Origin: G965216255 sp965216255
GTDB taxonomy: Bacteria > Bacteroidota > Rhodothermia > Rhodothermales > Bin80
Assembly (NCBI GenBank): GCA_965216255.1
Contig: OZ244148.1
Coordinates: 3,162,001 to 3,226,000, forward strand
DNA length: 64,000 bases
Direction: 5' to 3'
Each line of letters opens with the position of its first letter. Within the stretch, counting starts at the first letter, position 1. Of this stretch, positions 17,893-27,659 are shown in pieces. Both the position numbers and the translations under genes were made by a program. Under the pieces are notes generated by a model. That model saw nothing but the letters and a program-made list of their open reading frames with translations, made no database searches and was not told where the DNA came from.

Positions 17893-19941
17893 CTACATAT
17901 TTGGTCTTCGAAACATGCTCCGGTTTGCCAGGAAGGTTTCCGTAGCAAAGAGACTTACAAGTAACATAACCACTACGCGCCAAAGCTTTTGTTCTTTCTC
18001 CTCCTCCCTTAGCAGTAGCGCGGCCTCTTCGGGCACGGTGGCCAGGCCATCACGCGTGCCCACTATAGCGGCGTAAGTTTCTTCTTCGTCGCGCTGATCC
18101 AGGACGGACTCCCTGGGGTCTACGTTTACGGAGAACGGATGTCTCTGGCCTCCTTGTACAGCAACGTAGTGCCCAGGCCGTTCCGTCTCCCGGAAATAGC
18201 CGATATTCGCAGCATTAACCGGAACCTTGTACACCTCACCTCCCGGCACCCGCACATCCCATGTCTCGCCGCTGGCACCCGGAAGCAAGACGACATCGCC
18301 GACCACATACTGCTCTTGCGTTGCCGGCGACGAAAAGCTGTAGGCGGCTAGTTGATGAAGTAGCGGTACGTAGATGCCACTAAGCGGAAAATCGGTCCAG
18401 TCTGTACTGAAGGTCGACGTATAGATCAGCACCTTGCCCGCCCCCACACTCTTTTCGATAAGCAACGGGTCTCCAGAATCGTACGCAGCGGGTACGGCAG
18501 CACTTGAATCGGGTGCAATGCGCACGTATTTGTGGAAGCGTGCCCGCAGTAACGTGCCCGACCCGGCATGGACCAAGGGCTCGAACACCGGATGTCGGCT
18601 ATTGACGCGCCCCAGTATGAAGGGCCTGCTGGCTTCGCTCTGCCGGAATTGGAATGCCTCCGCGCCGCTGATACCCAGTTGTCGCAGTGCCGCCGAGTAG
18701 CTTGCTAAATCTATGTTCTGTCCGGGCGACAAAATGACGCCGCCGCCGCGCTGAGCAAATGTGCGCAGCACCTCGATCTCTCCCGGCGAAAATTCGGGAT
18801 AGGCGGCTACAAAGGCGATGTCGGCTTCCGAAAGCGCCGCGGACGTTAGGCGCATGCTGCGACGGACGGAAAACTGGGCGTTGGGTCCGAGATCAAAAGC
18901 GGTAAGGAGAAAAAAGGCATTGCGCTCGTTCACGCTTCCGTCGACGACCAGGATGGACGGCCGTGGTGCCACGTGATAGGTGAAATAGAACGCGTTGTCT
19001 GCGGTGAGCGCATCTTCCGCTAGGTGCATGCTGCCCTGAAAGAACCCCATGCGCGTGGCCAGCTGCCGAAAGGACACGGCACCGGTGCTAGCAGCCGGAA
19101 TGCTCCGTTCATCAATATTGTCTCCGTCTACCACGAGCTGCACGGTAGCAGCCCCTCCGTCGGAGCCGAGACGGCTGCGCAGGCTCACGGCTACGCCATC
19201 GGCGATACGTTGCATGGAGAGGGCAAACTCTTGAAAATAAGCGTTTTCTGCAGGGCTATTCGCCACCTGTTCCGTAATGAGGGCGATCTCATTCGGAAAG
19301 ATGAAATTGTCGAAGGCGCCCGAGAAGCCGGCCTTTTGGTAGTCGGAAATGAGTACGACGGCACGGGAGTCGTGGCGGGCCTCCTCGAGGATATCTAGGG
19401 CAAGGCGAAACGGAGCGTAGTAATGCGTCGCACGAAACGTGGGGCGAAGGCCCTCGACTAGGCTTCGGTGCAGCGCCGCGTCCCGGCTGAGTTTAGTAAG
19501 CTGCTCTGCCGCATCGCTGAAGCCTACAATGGCAAGTTCGTCATTGGGCCGCGCATTGTCGATGTGGCGAAGGGCGGCTTGTCTAGCCGCTTCAAATCGG
19601 CCGCCCGCCTGCATGCTGAATGACCGGTCGAGGAGAATTATGATGGACCGGTTCTGCTGCTCGGGCACAAAGGGCAGGCTGTCCCTCGGGATGAAGGGAC
19701 GAGCAAAGGCCAGCGCGAGGAGTACCAGCATCGAGGCGCGCAGCGCCAGTAGCAGGAGCTCCGTCAGGCTTCTTTTTCGAAGCAGCGCCTTGGGCGATGC
19801 CTGTAGCAGCATCAGCGAGCTGAAGGGCACCTGTCTTGCTCGCCTCCGGCGCACGAGGTGGGCAATTACCGGCAGCAGTGCCGTACTGGCAGCGATCAAA
19901 AAAAGCGGTGTAATGAAGGACACGGCGTGCCAGTGCGTCAA
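17893..19941 (-). CDS. BatA-domain and VWA-domain membrane protein
   Basis: 682 residues. The N-terminus is the BatA (TIGR02226-type) double membrane unit: 'FITPLFLIAASTALLPVIAH', 'RRRRARQVPFSSLMLLQ', then 'LLLLALRASMLVLLALAFAR'. A VWA domain follows with MIDAS 'LLDRSFSMQ' (D105, S107, S109) and 'AVVLISDYQKAGFSG'. The middle contains a GATase1-like block ('RTFAQRGGGVILSPGQNID') and the C-terminus a membrane helix ('LWRVVVMLLVSLFATETFL'). ATG at 19941 overlaps the upstream TGA (ATGA). Likely part of an inner-membrane complex with the other operon products; biochemical role not established. Confidence 0.87.
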   Translation of the reverse strand: MTHWHAVSFITPLFLIAASTALLPVIAHLVRRRRARQVPFSSLMLLQASPKALLRKRSLTELLLLALRASMLVLLALAFARPFIPRDSLPFVPEQQNRSIIILLDRSFSMQAGGRFEAARQAALRHIDNARPNDELAIVGFSDAAEQLTKLSRDAALHRSLVEGLRPTFRATHYYAPFRLALDILEEARHDSRAVVLISDYQKAGFSGAFDNFIFPNEIALITEQVANSPAENAYFQEFALSMQRIADGVAVSLRSRLGSDGGAATVQLVVDGDNIDERSIPAASTGAVSFRQLATRMGFFQGSMHLAEDALTADNAFYFTYHVAPRPSILVVDGSVNERNAFFLLTAFDLGPNAQFSVRRSMRLTSAALSEADIAFVAAYPEFSPGEIEVLRTFAQRGGGVILSPGQNIDLASYSAALRQLGISGAEAFQFRQSEASRPFILGRVNSRHPVFEPLVHAGSGTLLRARFHKYVRIAPDSSAAVPAAYDSGDPLLIEKSVGAGKVLIYTSTFSTDWTDFPLSGIYVPLLHQLAAYSFSSPATQEQYVVGDVVLLPGASGETWDVRVPGGEVYKVPVNAANIGYFRETERPGHYVAVQGGQRHPFSVNVDPRESVLDQRDEEETYAAIVGTRDGLATVPEEAALLLREEEKEQKLWRVVVMLLVSLFATETFLANRSMFRRPNM

Positions 19942-20837
19942 ACGGAGCGTCGTGACCGCGCCGCGAGGTAGTTGAAGAGCGCGCGATCCAGTGGCTCATT
20001 CGTCTGCAGCTGGGAATAGTCCACGCCCAGCAGACCGCACGCCTTGCGAATACGCTCCACGTAACGCTGGAAATTCTCCCGGTAGAGGACTCCAGCGCTG
20101 CCGGCATCCAACAAAATGCGGTCGTCCGTCTCCAGGTCTTGCAATTCGAGGACATCAGAGAAGTCGAACGTCACCTCCTGAGGGTCCAGAATGTGGAAGA
20201 TCAGCACATTGTGTCCGAGGAAGCGGAAGTGCTTCAGGGCATCCACCAGCGGCTCCGGGTCAGCCAGGAGGTCACTTATGAGCACCATGAACCCCCGCCG
20301 CCGGTGCTGTTCCGCGATGTCGTGCAGTGGCTTTCCTAGTGTTGTCGCGTGGGCAGATTTGGCGTGCTCCAGCTGGCCAAGAAGTGTAAGCAGATGTGCT
20401 CTGCCGGCACGTGGAGCCATGGCGGACCGAATCTGCGTGTCAAACAGGGTCAGTCCAACGGCATCGCGTTGCCGGACAATCAGGTAGGCGAGGGTCGCTG
20501 CGAGGTAACAGGCGTACTCCAGCTTTGTGGTCCCGGTGGAAGTGTACCCCATGGAGCCACTGACGTCCAGTAGAAGATGCAGGCGCGCATTCGTTTCGCC
20601 TTCAAATTCCTTGACGTAATAGCGGTCCGTTCTTGCAAAGAGTTTCCAGTCTACACGCTGCAGGTCGTCGCCGGGGATATACGGGCGGTACTCCATGAAG
20701 TCAACGCTGAAGCCCTTATACGGACTTCGGTGCAATCCGGCAAGAAATCCGTCAACCACGCCACGGGCCAGGAGTTCTAGCCCGGAGATACGGGCCAGAA
20801 CATGGGGTTTGATAAAGCGTGTCGTGGCCTGCGGCAT
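19938..20837 (-). CDS. DUF58 (VWA-like) protein, first gene of the operon
   Basis: 299 residues. Shows the DUF58 signature 'GFSVDFMEYRPYIPGDDLQR', 'VDWKLFARTDRYYVKEFEGE' and a VWA MIDAS 'LLLDVSGSMG' (D91, S93, S95). It heads a tight run with ATGA, adjacent-stop and GTGA junctions down to 11378. In most Bacteroidota clusters a MoxR AAA+ ATPase precedes DUF58; here the upstream gene is an unrelated YVTN propeller, so MoxR is absent from the locus. DUF58/MoxR pairs are thought to act as chaperone-like modules for envelope proteins or cofactor insertion. Confidence 0.9.
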   Translation of the reverse strand: MPQATTRFIKPHVLARISGLELLARGVVDGFLAGLHRSPYKGFSVDFMEYRPYIPGDDLQRVDWKLFARTDRYYVKEFEGETNARLHLLLDVSGSMGYTSTGTTKLEYACYLAATLAYLIVRQRDAVGLTLFDTQIRSAMAPRAGRAHLLTLLGQLEHAKSAHATTLGKPLHDIAEQHRRRGFMVLISDLLADPEPLVDALKHFRFLGHNVLIFHILDPQEVTFDFSDVLELQDLETDDRILLDAGSAGVLYRENFQRYVERIRKACGLLGVDYSQLQTNEPLDRALFNYLAARSRRSV

Positions 20838-20898
20838 GGCGTGCCCGGGAGGTCAAGGGCACGGATACTTCATACCGGCAACAAGTGTTGCGCCGAGT

Positions 20899-21936
20899 TC
20901 AGTCCTTCCTGCTCCAGACGGCGATACCGCCTGCCTGCCTGCCGGTTTCGGCAAACGCGACGAGGCTTCGAGCAGCGATGTCGATGACATCTACCGATCC
21001 GGGTTCGGTGCCGACCCCCTCAACCGACACGAAGGCGTACCTGCCGTCGGCCGTAACGGCTACGCCGTGGGGGATTCGGCGGCTGTTTGTGATGCGGGCG
21101 ATTTCGCTGCCGGTGCGCAAGTCGTAAATACCTGTGGCGGCGGCTGCCTTCAGGGTAGCAAGGATGTGGTTGCCGTCTGGAGTTGCTGCAAGGTTGTAAG
21201 GCGCCCCAGGTGCGGGGATGCGTCGCGCTACTTGCCACGCCTCCAGATCGATTTCCGTAATCTCATGAGTGCCGTAATTGGCCACATATGCCAGGGACCT
21301 TTCCGGGTGGGGCTCAACCCAGGTAGGTTGGCTGCCCGAAACATCGTGTGTCGACATCTGCCGGGAGATGGCAAACGTACGTGCGTCCAATTCGAAGAGC
21401 TCGCCTGACATCATGGCCACGGAATAATGCCGGTCGCCGCGCGGCGAGAGGCGGGACCCGTGCGGCATGATGCCCGTAGTGGTCCGCCCAACCTCGATCA
21501 TGGCTTCGGGATCAACGATGGAGATAGTTCCCGGCTCGCGATTGCCGTGCAAGTCGAAGTTGGCCACGTAAAGAAGGCCGGTTAGGGCCGATTCCTGCAT
21601 GGTGGCCGGAAAAAGGCCAAGTTCAACGGTACTCACCAATTGGTCAGTCCCCGTCGTGTATTTTACCACCCTGCCAAACGGTTGCCCATGAGCCAGCGAC
21701 AGGTACCAGAACCGGCCGTCCCGGCTTACGGTAAGGCCATGCGGTCCCTCGATTTCGGTCGGAATGCTTCCGACTTGGATGGTCTTGGTCACCTGGGCCG
21801 TAGTGCCATCGAAACTGACAAGCGACACTACATCTTCAGACTCCGCTGCAACATATGCGTAATACGGTTGCGCAAAGCCGAGATGCCAGCACCCTGCAAG
21901 CAGTAGAAGGTGGAGGCATTGTCTTCGAAAAACCAC
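20899..21936 (-). CDS. Secreted YVTN/NHL-type beta-propeller protein
   Basis: 345 residues with a signal peptide ('LHLLLLAGCWHLGFAQPYY'; the Cys could mark a lipoprotein, but Ala-x-Ala-like cleavage after FAQ fits better). About seven repeats with the YVTN pattern are visible: 'YYAYVAAESEDVVSLVSFDG', 'PHGLTVSRDGRFWYLSLAHG', 'TGLLYVANFDLHGN', 'RSLAYVANYGTHEITEIDLE', 'PYNLAATPDGNHILATL', 'PHGVAVTADGRYAFVSVEG'. Such proteins bind partners or ligands in the envelope; no activity can be assigned. It lies 61 bases upstream of the DUF58 operon on the same strand and could be cotranscribed. Confidence 0.85.
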   Translation of the reverse strand: MVFRRQCLHLLLLAGCWHLGFAQPYYAYVAAESEDVVSLVSFDGTTAQVTKTIQVGSIPTEIEGPHGLTVSRDGRFWYLSLAHGQPFGRVVKYTTGTDQLVSTVELGLFPATMQESALTGLLYVANFDLHGNREPGTISIVDPEAMIEVGRTTTGIMPHGSRLSPRGDRHYSVAMMSGELFELDARTFAISRQMSTHDVSGSQPTWVEPHPERSLAYVANYGTHEITEIDLEAWQVARRIPAPGAPYNLAATPDGNHILATLKAAAATGIYDLRTGSEIARITNSRRIPHGVAVTADGRYAFVSVEGVGTEPGSVDVIDIAARSLVAFAETGRQAGGIAVWSRKD

Positions 21937-21979
21937 GCTTTCACAATGTAGGGCTTGCCGTGCCGGCGGAGGGATCGTG

Positions 21980-22642
21980 ATGATACTATTCTACTGCAGC
22001 ATGCCGTCGGAGTTGCCCGCTCTACAGCGCCGAGGAGGGCGCGATGTGGTGCTCTGGAAATCGCTGCAAAGCGCGCGGCGCACGGGTGCGAAGACCATCT
22101 TGGCCGTGGACGCTGCGGCCGCTGGAATGCCCACTCCACGCGTATCCATGTCTGCCTGGGCACGCTTGGTACCTCCAGAGGCATTTCTCAACCTCCGGCC
22201 ATACCGTCCGCTCAAGGCCGTTATTGCGGCGGGAGGCATTGTGGTTCGGCAAGGCTGCCCGGAGATCCTGCTCATTGAGCGCCACGGAATCTGGGATTTG
22301 CCGAAGGGAAAGCGGGCACGTGGTGAGGATGTGGCGGAATGCGCCCTGCGCGAAGTGTCTGAGGAAACGGGCATTATGGATTTGAAGATGGTCCGGCTAC
22401 TCGGAGATACGATGCACGGTTATGTGCGTGGTGGGCGGTACTGGGTAAAGGAAACGTACTGGTATCTCATGCGCAGTAACGCGACCACATTTGTGCCAGC
22501 AGGCAATGAGGGCATTGAACGCGTGGAATGGGTGCCTTGGAAGTGTGCCGAAGTTCGGCTCGGCCACGCTATGCTGCAGCAATTCATCGGATCGGTCGCC
22601 ATGCTTGTGGAAAACGCATTCACTCCTTCAGGTGCCGACTAG
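21980..22642 (+). CDS. Nudix hydrolase
   Basis: 220 residues. A complete Nudix box G-x5-E-x7-REU-x-EE-x-GU is present ('GKRARGEDVAEC' then 'ALREVSEETGI'). 'PLKAVIAAGGIVVRQ', 'ILLIERHGIWDLPKG' and 'HGYVRGGRYWVKETYWYLM' complete the fold. The family hydrolyses nucleoside diphosphate-linked compounds. About 75 residues precede the domain and have no recognised homology. ATG at 21980 is chosen because GGAGGG lies 6 nt upstream; GTG at 21977 is adjacent. Substrate unknown. Confidence 0.9.
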   Translation: MILFYCSMPSELPALQRRGGRDVVLWKSLQSARRTGAKTILAVDAAAAGMPTPRVSMSAWARLVPPEAFLNLRPYRPLKAVIAAGGIVVRQGCPEILLIERHGIWDLPKGKRARGEDVAECALREVSEETGIMDLKMVRLLGDTMHGYVRGGRYWVKETYWYLMRSNATTFVPAGNEGIERVEWVPWKCAEVRLGHAMLQQFIGSVAMLVENAFTPSGAD

Positions 22643-22768
22643 GGTGCGCGCGCAACGGCCTCGTTGCCGGGATGCCACGGCGGGGTTTCGCCACGTGCCG
22701 GGAACCGCATTCAAGTCAAGTGCATGTACTGGGCGCACCGTCACGACGACTCAACCCAAAGGACAAAC

Positions 22769-23656
22769 ATGGCAAAGCTTTCAAGCGTGGATCTGGACCG
22801 CGAAGTATTCCAGCTCTTCGACAGCTACGTCCACAGCAGGATCAGCCGACGCGAATTCGTGGAACGGCTGTCAAAGTATGCCGTGGGAGGCATCACGGTT
22901 GCGGCGATTTTGGATTATCTGTCCCCGAAGTATGCTGCTGCCCAGCAAGTCAGGGCGGGAGATCCGCGCCTCGGTGAGGAATATGTGGAGTACGCATCGC
23001 CCAAGGGTGGGGGCACTATCCGTGGCCTGTTGTGTACGCCAAATGAAAGTGATGGCAACCTGCCAGGAATTGTGGTGGTGCATGAGAATCGGGGGCTTAA
23101 TCCCCATATTGAGGATGTCTGCAGACGGGCTGCGCTAGCCGATTTTATTGCACTTGCTCCAGATGCGCTAACGCCCCTGGGAGGCTACCCTGGTAATGAC
23201 GACGATGGCAGGGCGCTGCAGCGCCAGCGTGAGCGGGAAGAGATGCTGCAGGACTTTATTGCCGCATTTGATTTCCTAAAGGCTCATCCCGGCTGCAATG
23301 GCAACGTCGGTGTCGTGGGATTCTGCTTCGGTGGGTGGATCTCCAATATGATGGCTGTACGTGTGCCGGAGTTGATGGCTGCGGTGCCGTTTTACGGTGG
23401 GCAGCCTTCAGCTGAGGATGTGCCCGCTATCGCAGCGCCGCTGCTGCTACATTTTGCCGAGCTGGATACGCGTGTAAACGAAGGGTGGCCCGCCTACGAG
23501 GAGGCGCTAAATTCCAATGGGAAGGAATTCACGGCTTACACGTATGCTGGTGTTCAGCACGGATTCCACAATGACACTACGCCGCGGTACGCGGAGGCGG
23601 CCGCCGCGCTTGCCTGGCAGCGTACGATAGAATTTTTCAACCGGCACCTTTGCTAG
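22769..23656 (+). CDS. Dienelactone hydrolase family protein with Tat-like N-terminus
   Basis: 295 residues from ATG 22769, preceded by AAAGGAC. The alpha/beta hydrolase shows the DLH catalytic triad: Cys186 in 'GFCFGGW', Asp233 in 'AELDTRVN' and His264 in 'VQHGFHND'; 'VVVHENRGLNPHIEDVCRR' is also diagnostic. The N-terminus 'ISRREFVERLSKYAVGG' followed by a hydrophobic stretch resembles a twin-arginine signal, which would place it outside the cytoplasm, a usual feature of this subgroup. Dienelactone hydrolases open cyclic esters; the true substrate here is unknown. Confidence 0.9.
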   Translation: MAKLSSVDLDREVFQLFDSYVHSRISRREFVERLSKYAVGGITVAAILDYLSPKYAAAQQVRAGDPRLGEEYVEYASPKGGGTIRGLLCTPNESDGNLPGIVVVHENRGLNPHIEDVCRRAALADFIALAPDALTPLGGYPGNDDDGRALQRQREREEMLQDFIAAFDFLKAHPGCNGNVGVVGFCFGGWISNMMAVRVPELMAAVPFYGGQPSAEDVPAIAAPLLLHFAELDTRVNEGWPAYEEALNSNGKEFTAYTYAGVQHGFHNDTTPRYAEAAAALAWQRTIEFFNRHLC

Positions 23657-23819
23657 ACTTGCTGCCGGGAGGTGGGTTCGGCGGGTTGCCTGTCGTCAAT
23701 GCAAGGGGCGCCCAACGGAGACCCAGGCTGTCCTCATGTGGAAAGCAGGTGCCCACCAACGCGGTTTCCAGGCGCATGCGCGGTGTCCGTCCAGGCAAGG
23801 TGGCCTTTCTGCGCTAGGG

Positions 23820-24530
23820 CTATTCCTGGATGTCGTATACGATGATGGAATCGCCTTCCCTCCAGTCTACGGCATATGCCCGGCCTGAGCGGATAATCCG
23901 CAGGTCTACCGCAACTGGCAGGTCCACAACTCCGGTTGGCTTGCTCGTGCTATCCAGTCCCAGCCATCGGGCCGTCGAGTCTCCTGTCGCCGCCGGCGTC
24001 ACCTTGACCCAGATCTGGCGATGGTCATCCGTCACAAAGCTCGTGAACGCGAGTCTCGTGTTGGCAATTCGGCGTCAAGTAAACGGCTTGGAAGCCCAGC
24101 CGGTAGGCTCTCGACGAAATGTTGAATGTCGCGCTGCGTCAACGGAATGGTTTCAAGATGATGCTGGATGGCCCCACGCGGCCTGCCATCCGGGGCCGTC
24201 ATCGCCACATGTATGGGTTCGGTTCAGCCTGTGTACAGTAGTTCGCCGGGGCCCAGTCAGAAAACAGGGTTCCGTCCGAACGGCATACCCATTGCCATAA
24301 TGGTTTCCCCCTCTGCCGTAACCAGCCATTCACCGGCGCGCGATCTCTGCGCAGGGTGCGGGGCGACATTAGTTGAATAACTCAGTGAGCCCGATGTGGG
24401 ATGGTGCTACTATATGTGAGGCCGGTTTCACCTCATTCGAACATGCTGAGAGCAGAGAGGCTGTAACCACCGACTCCAGGAGGTGCACGGCCAGCAGCTT
24501 TTCCGGCAGGAATATGCGCCGAACGCTTGG
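23820..24530 (-). pseudogene. Dead 6-bladed beta-propeller lipoprotein gene, copy A
   Basis: The C-terminal end survives in one frame (23820-24035: 'RQIWVKVTPAATGDSTARWL' ... 'RAYAVDWREGDSIIVYD'). Upstream, another frame gives 'EWLVTAEGETIMAMGMPFGR' and 'TEPIHVAMTAPDG' with two in-frame TGA codons, one where paralogs have Trp ('YSGWNESID'). Near 24380-24500 a lipoprotein-like start is readable ('VVTASLLSACSNEVKPASH', then 'LTELFN'). The middle blades are deleted. It is the most degraded of the array and lies at its downstream end. Confidence 0.8.
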
Positions 24531-24795
24531 CGTGGGGTCAGGGGGCCGTCGGCCGGCAACGACTTGGTAGTGGCTGCGGTGTCGCGGTAAACCTGGATTG
24601 AAACTGGTATGGTGCTAACGTTGCTGGTTGTACTGCTGGCGAATCGGCGAGGCGTTGGGTTGCAACATTCCGCAAACGCCAGAATGCTGCCGGGATTGCG
24701 CCGTCATTCTCCGTATGGTCCGAACAGATGGCGTAAGGATCAGGGGTGTGGCAGCTCGGCACGGCGTGCAAGTACGCGATCTGTCGGTGGCGAGG

Positions 24796-25906
24796 CTATT
24801 CATGGATTTCGTAGGCGACTACCGTGGCACCTTCTGATCTGTCAACGCCGTATGCACGGTTGCCGACTACGGTGCGAAGGCTTACGCCAACCTGCAGGGT
24901 TACTACACTGCGGACCCGGCTGTTGCCGTCGATAACTAGCCACTGGGTTGTTTGCGCGAGCTCGGCTGCTGCAGTCTTGACCCAGACCCGGCTCTGGTCA
25001 TCAACAACGAAGTTTGCATACGCGGGTTTGGTCTTGTGAAGATCAGCAGCAAGAATCCTGTTTCTGGTCTCTTCCGTAAAGTCTGCGACGAACGCTTCGA
25101 TATCCGCCTGCACTACCGGTACCGGCGTGGGCGCAAGCGTGATCGAGCCACGTGGCGTACTGTCTAATTCACTTATGGAACTGTCTATGGATTCGGTCCA
25201 CCCCCAATAAAATTTCCTATTTGGCCCCCGTATAATCTCGGGGTCCGCGTGCGAAGGGGAGTCGTGTCGTCGTAATTGTGCCCGGTCCTTCCGTAATCAG
25301 AGTTTCGTGAGCCGGTAGGGTAAGCACAGGCTCATCGGTGAAAAGGCCACGGCGATTGACAAGTTTCAGAGTCATGAAACGCCGTATGCTACCCTCACCC
25401 GGCAGAAAAGGCCGGCCAAACAAGAACAAATAGCCCTTCTCAGCGCACCGCTAAAGCCGGCGGGGTGTTCTGGCGGGTCCAGCGAAACGGTGAGGGAGTA
25501 TGCAAATGCGAAAGATTCCGGCGCGAAACCCGATATGCGGCGTAGGCGGAAGTCACAGGCGAAAAGTGAATCCCCCGGGCCAAGTTACATTCCGGCCAGC
25601 ATCTCAAATTCCCCGGGTCCCTGCCCCTGGTCCCCGAAAACGTCGGTCAGTAGGCCATCTGCATAAAACACATATATTTGCGAGTCTTGCAGATCGCCCA
25701 CAAGGATGCGGTCGGCATGTTCCGTAACCATCGGGCCGCTTATACGGCCGAAGATCAATGTGTGGGCCTGCATCATCTCCTAGGCGGATTTCCTCCGAAT
25801 GCTCGATCTTGCGCGCATTTTCAACTCCAGAATCATATTGCTTGAGCATGCAGCCCCTGAGAGGCACAGCGACGGTACGATCAAACACAGGCGTGGGCGT
25901 GAACAC
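24796..25906 (-). pseudogene. Dead 6-bladed beta-propeller lipoprotein gene, copy B
   Basis: Almost full length but with at least three frame changes. Readable blocks in order: 'GVENARKIEHSEEIRLGDD', 'TLIFGRISGPMVTEHADRIL', 'SQIYVFYADGLLTDVFGDQG' , 'YSLTVSLDPPEHPAGFSGAL', 'LFLFGRPFLPGEGSIRRFM', 'RKFYWGWTESIDSSISELD' and the C-terminus 'YANFVVDDQSRVWVKTAAAE'. The blocks align one to one with the intact copies at 26223 and 28683. Breaks lie near 25775, 25450 and 25220. Confidence 0.85.
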
Positions 25907-26222
25907 ATGCTGGTGAAAAGCTACTTTTTGAATGCAGGCCGCAACTCAGTCGTTTTGGCCGTCGCTAGAGGGGGGACACGCAGGTGGCCGCAGCCTGCTT
26001 TCGAAGTCTTGGCGGCCCGATTGTCGTACGAATCGCTAGCCCGATGCTTGATTCACCATGGTGGATTGGCAGTAGCTATGCTGGAAGAAGGCTCAATTCG
26101 AGAGTCATGGCGCGGCAGTTCTGCACCGGGCAGACTTGGATAATGTAGCTCGTGGGAGCTCCCTCTGCACGTCGCACGCTGTGCTGAAGCGCCCTACGCC
26201 GGGTAGAATGATACAAGGACAG
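25907..26222. other. Spacer between propeller copies B and C; no gene seen
   Basis: No propeller blade or other domain could be read in any frame. It may have contained the promoter of copy B. Confidence 0.4.
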
Positions 26223-27380
26223 CTAGTCCGTGAGGCGGTAGCCCACCACGACGTGCCCCCCCGACAAACGTTTATCGACGCCGTAGAGCCGGCCCGACCT
26301 GACTACATGCAGATCGTAGGTAGTGGGAAGGGCTACCGTTCCCGTGGCAGGGCCGCTTGCGCCAAGAATCAGCCAGCGCACGCTGGCATTGTCTGCTGCC
26401 GCCACCAATTTTAGCCAGACGCCCCCCGTATCATCAACGACAAATGTCTCGTATGCGGGCCAGGTATCGTGCAAATCCCTCTCGCGGAGCCTTTTCCGGC
26501 GTTTATCTGAACCGCGAGCGAGTGCAGTTTCTCGATCCATAATCGTTACCGTGACTGCCTCATGCGCGTGTGTAATCCGGCGATGCGTTTCTCCGTCTAG
26601 CGCATGGACTTCAATATCAATACTCTCATTCCATCCTGAATACAGCTTATCCTCCGGACCCATTCGAACGACGGATGAACGTCCGAATGGCACATTCTCC
26701 GATCGCCGAGTTTGTGGAGTCACGGTTACGAATAACTCCGCGGTCTCTATGCTCAGGACAGGCTCCGAAATCGCGGTACCGTGCCGATTGATGCGCCGGA
26801 CAGTCGAAAAACGTCGTTCATGTTCGGTGCCTTGCCCGGTTGATAGCACAAAGCGGAATTCCAGTGCAAGCGGCGTTACGCCAAGCAGTTCAGACGGGCC
26901 TTCGGAGGCCAATACTTGAATGGGGAGAGTGTAGGCCGGCAGGTAGTGACGCGGCTCAACGACGGTGAGCCGCTCCAGGAACAGGTCAAAAACATACAGG
27001 GAATCCCCCGGTCCCGCATGCACGCTCGAAATATTTTGATATTCGCCTGGGCCCTCCCCCCACGTGCCAAAAGCGTCCAGTAACTTTCCCTCCGGAGAAA
27101 ACACCATGACCCTTGGATCCTGGGGCTCTGCCACGATGACGCGTCCGGAAGCATCTACGGCAATGTCTGAAACAAAACCAAAAAGAAGCGAATCTCCACG
27201 TGCATCGTCGCCAAGGTGAAGAAATTTCTCCACCCCAAGAGAAGGTGCAGGGCGACTACCATTGGTACTGGATTCTGCCACGGAGCCGTCATTCGAACAG
27301 GCGGCAACGCCCGCGCCAGCTAGGACTGTAGCCAGGAGCAAGGCGGCTGCAGATTGGAAAGCCGGCGGCTGCTCGATCAC
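26223..27380 (-). CDS. 6-bladed beta-propeller lipoprotein, copy C
   Basis: 385 residues from GTG 27380. A lipoprotein signal is visible ('AAALLLATVLAGAGVAAC'). Blades follow with NHL-like motifs: 'SDIAVDASGRVIVAEPQDPR', 'VMVFSPEGKLLDAFGTWGEG', 'PGEYQNISSVHAGPGDSLYV', 'LYSGWNESIDIEVHALDGE' and 'YETFVVDDTGGVWLKLVAAA'. This is the DUF5128/6-bladed propeller family frequent in Bacteroidota, probably a surface ligand- or partner-binding protein. The open frame extends up to a TTG at 27488, but that places about 40 residues before the signal, so GTG 27380 is preferred. Confidence 0.83.
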   Translation of the reverse strand: MIEQPPAFQSAAALLLATVLAGAGVAACSNDGSVAESSTNGSRPAPSLGVEKFLHLGDDARGDSLLFGFVSDIAVDASGRVIVAEPQDPRVMVFSPEGKLLDAFGTWGEGPGEYQNISSVHAGPGDSLYVFDLFLERLTVVEPRHYLPAYTLPIQVLASEGPSELLGVTPLALEFRFVLSTGQGTEHERRFSTVRRINRHGTAISEPVLSIETAELFVTVTPQTRRSENVPFGRSSVVRMGPEDKLYSGWNESIDIEVHALDGETHRRITHAHEAVTVTIMDRETALARGSDKRRKRLRERDLHDTWPAYETFVVDDTGGVWLKLVAAADNASVRWLILGASGPATGTVALPTTYDLHVVRSGRLYGVDKRLSGGHVVVGYRLTD

Positions 27381-27659
27381 GGAGCCGGCTTTCAGAAGCG
27401 TGTTGGCGAACTGAAAACGGATTCCCTTTGGGCTGCGAACAAGCAAAGTAAGCGGAATGGTGTGGTGGGAGCAGGTGGCCCGCCTCAAGCGGTAGCAGGG
27501 TGGCTGATTCTGGTATCTTGCCGTGGAGAAAAGAGTAGTGTGCTACTGGGCAAGTATACCGCTCCTGCTCCCATTCGCTCGATCTGGCGTAGCAACGGCT
27601 TTGGAGGTAGCTGCATGGACGCCGGGCGTACGTGCAGTTTCTGATGGAGGCGATGCTGT

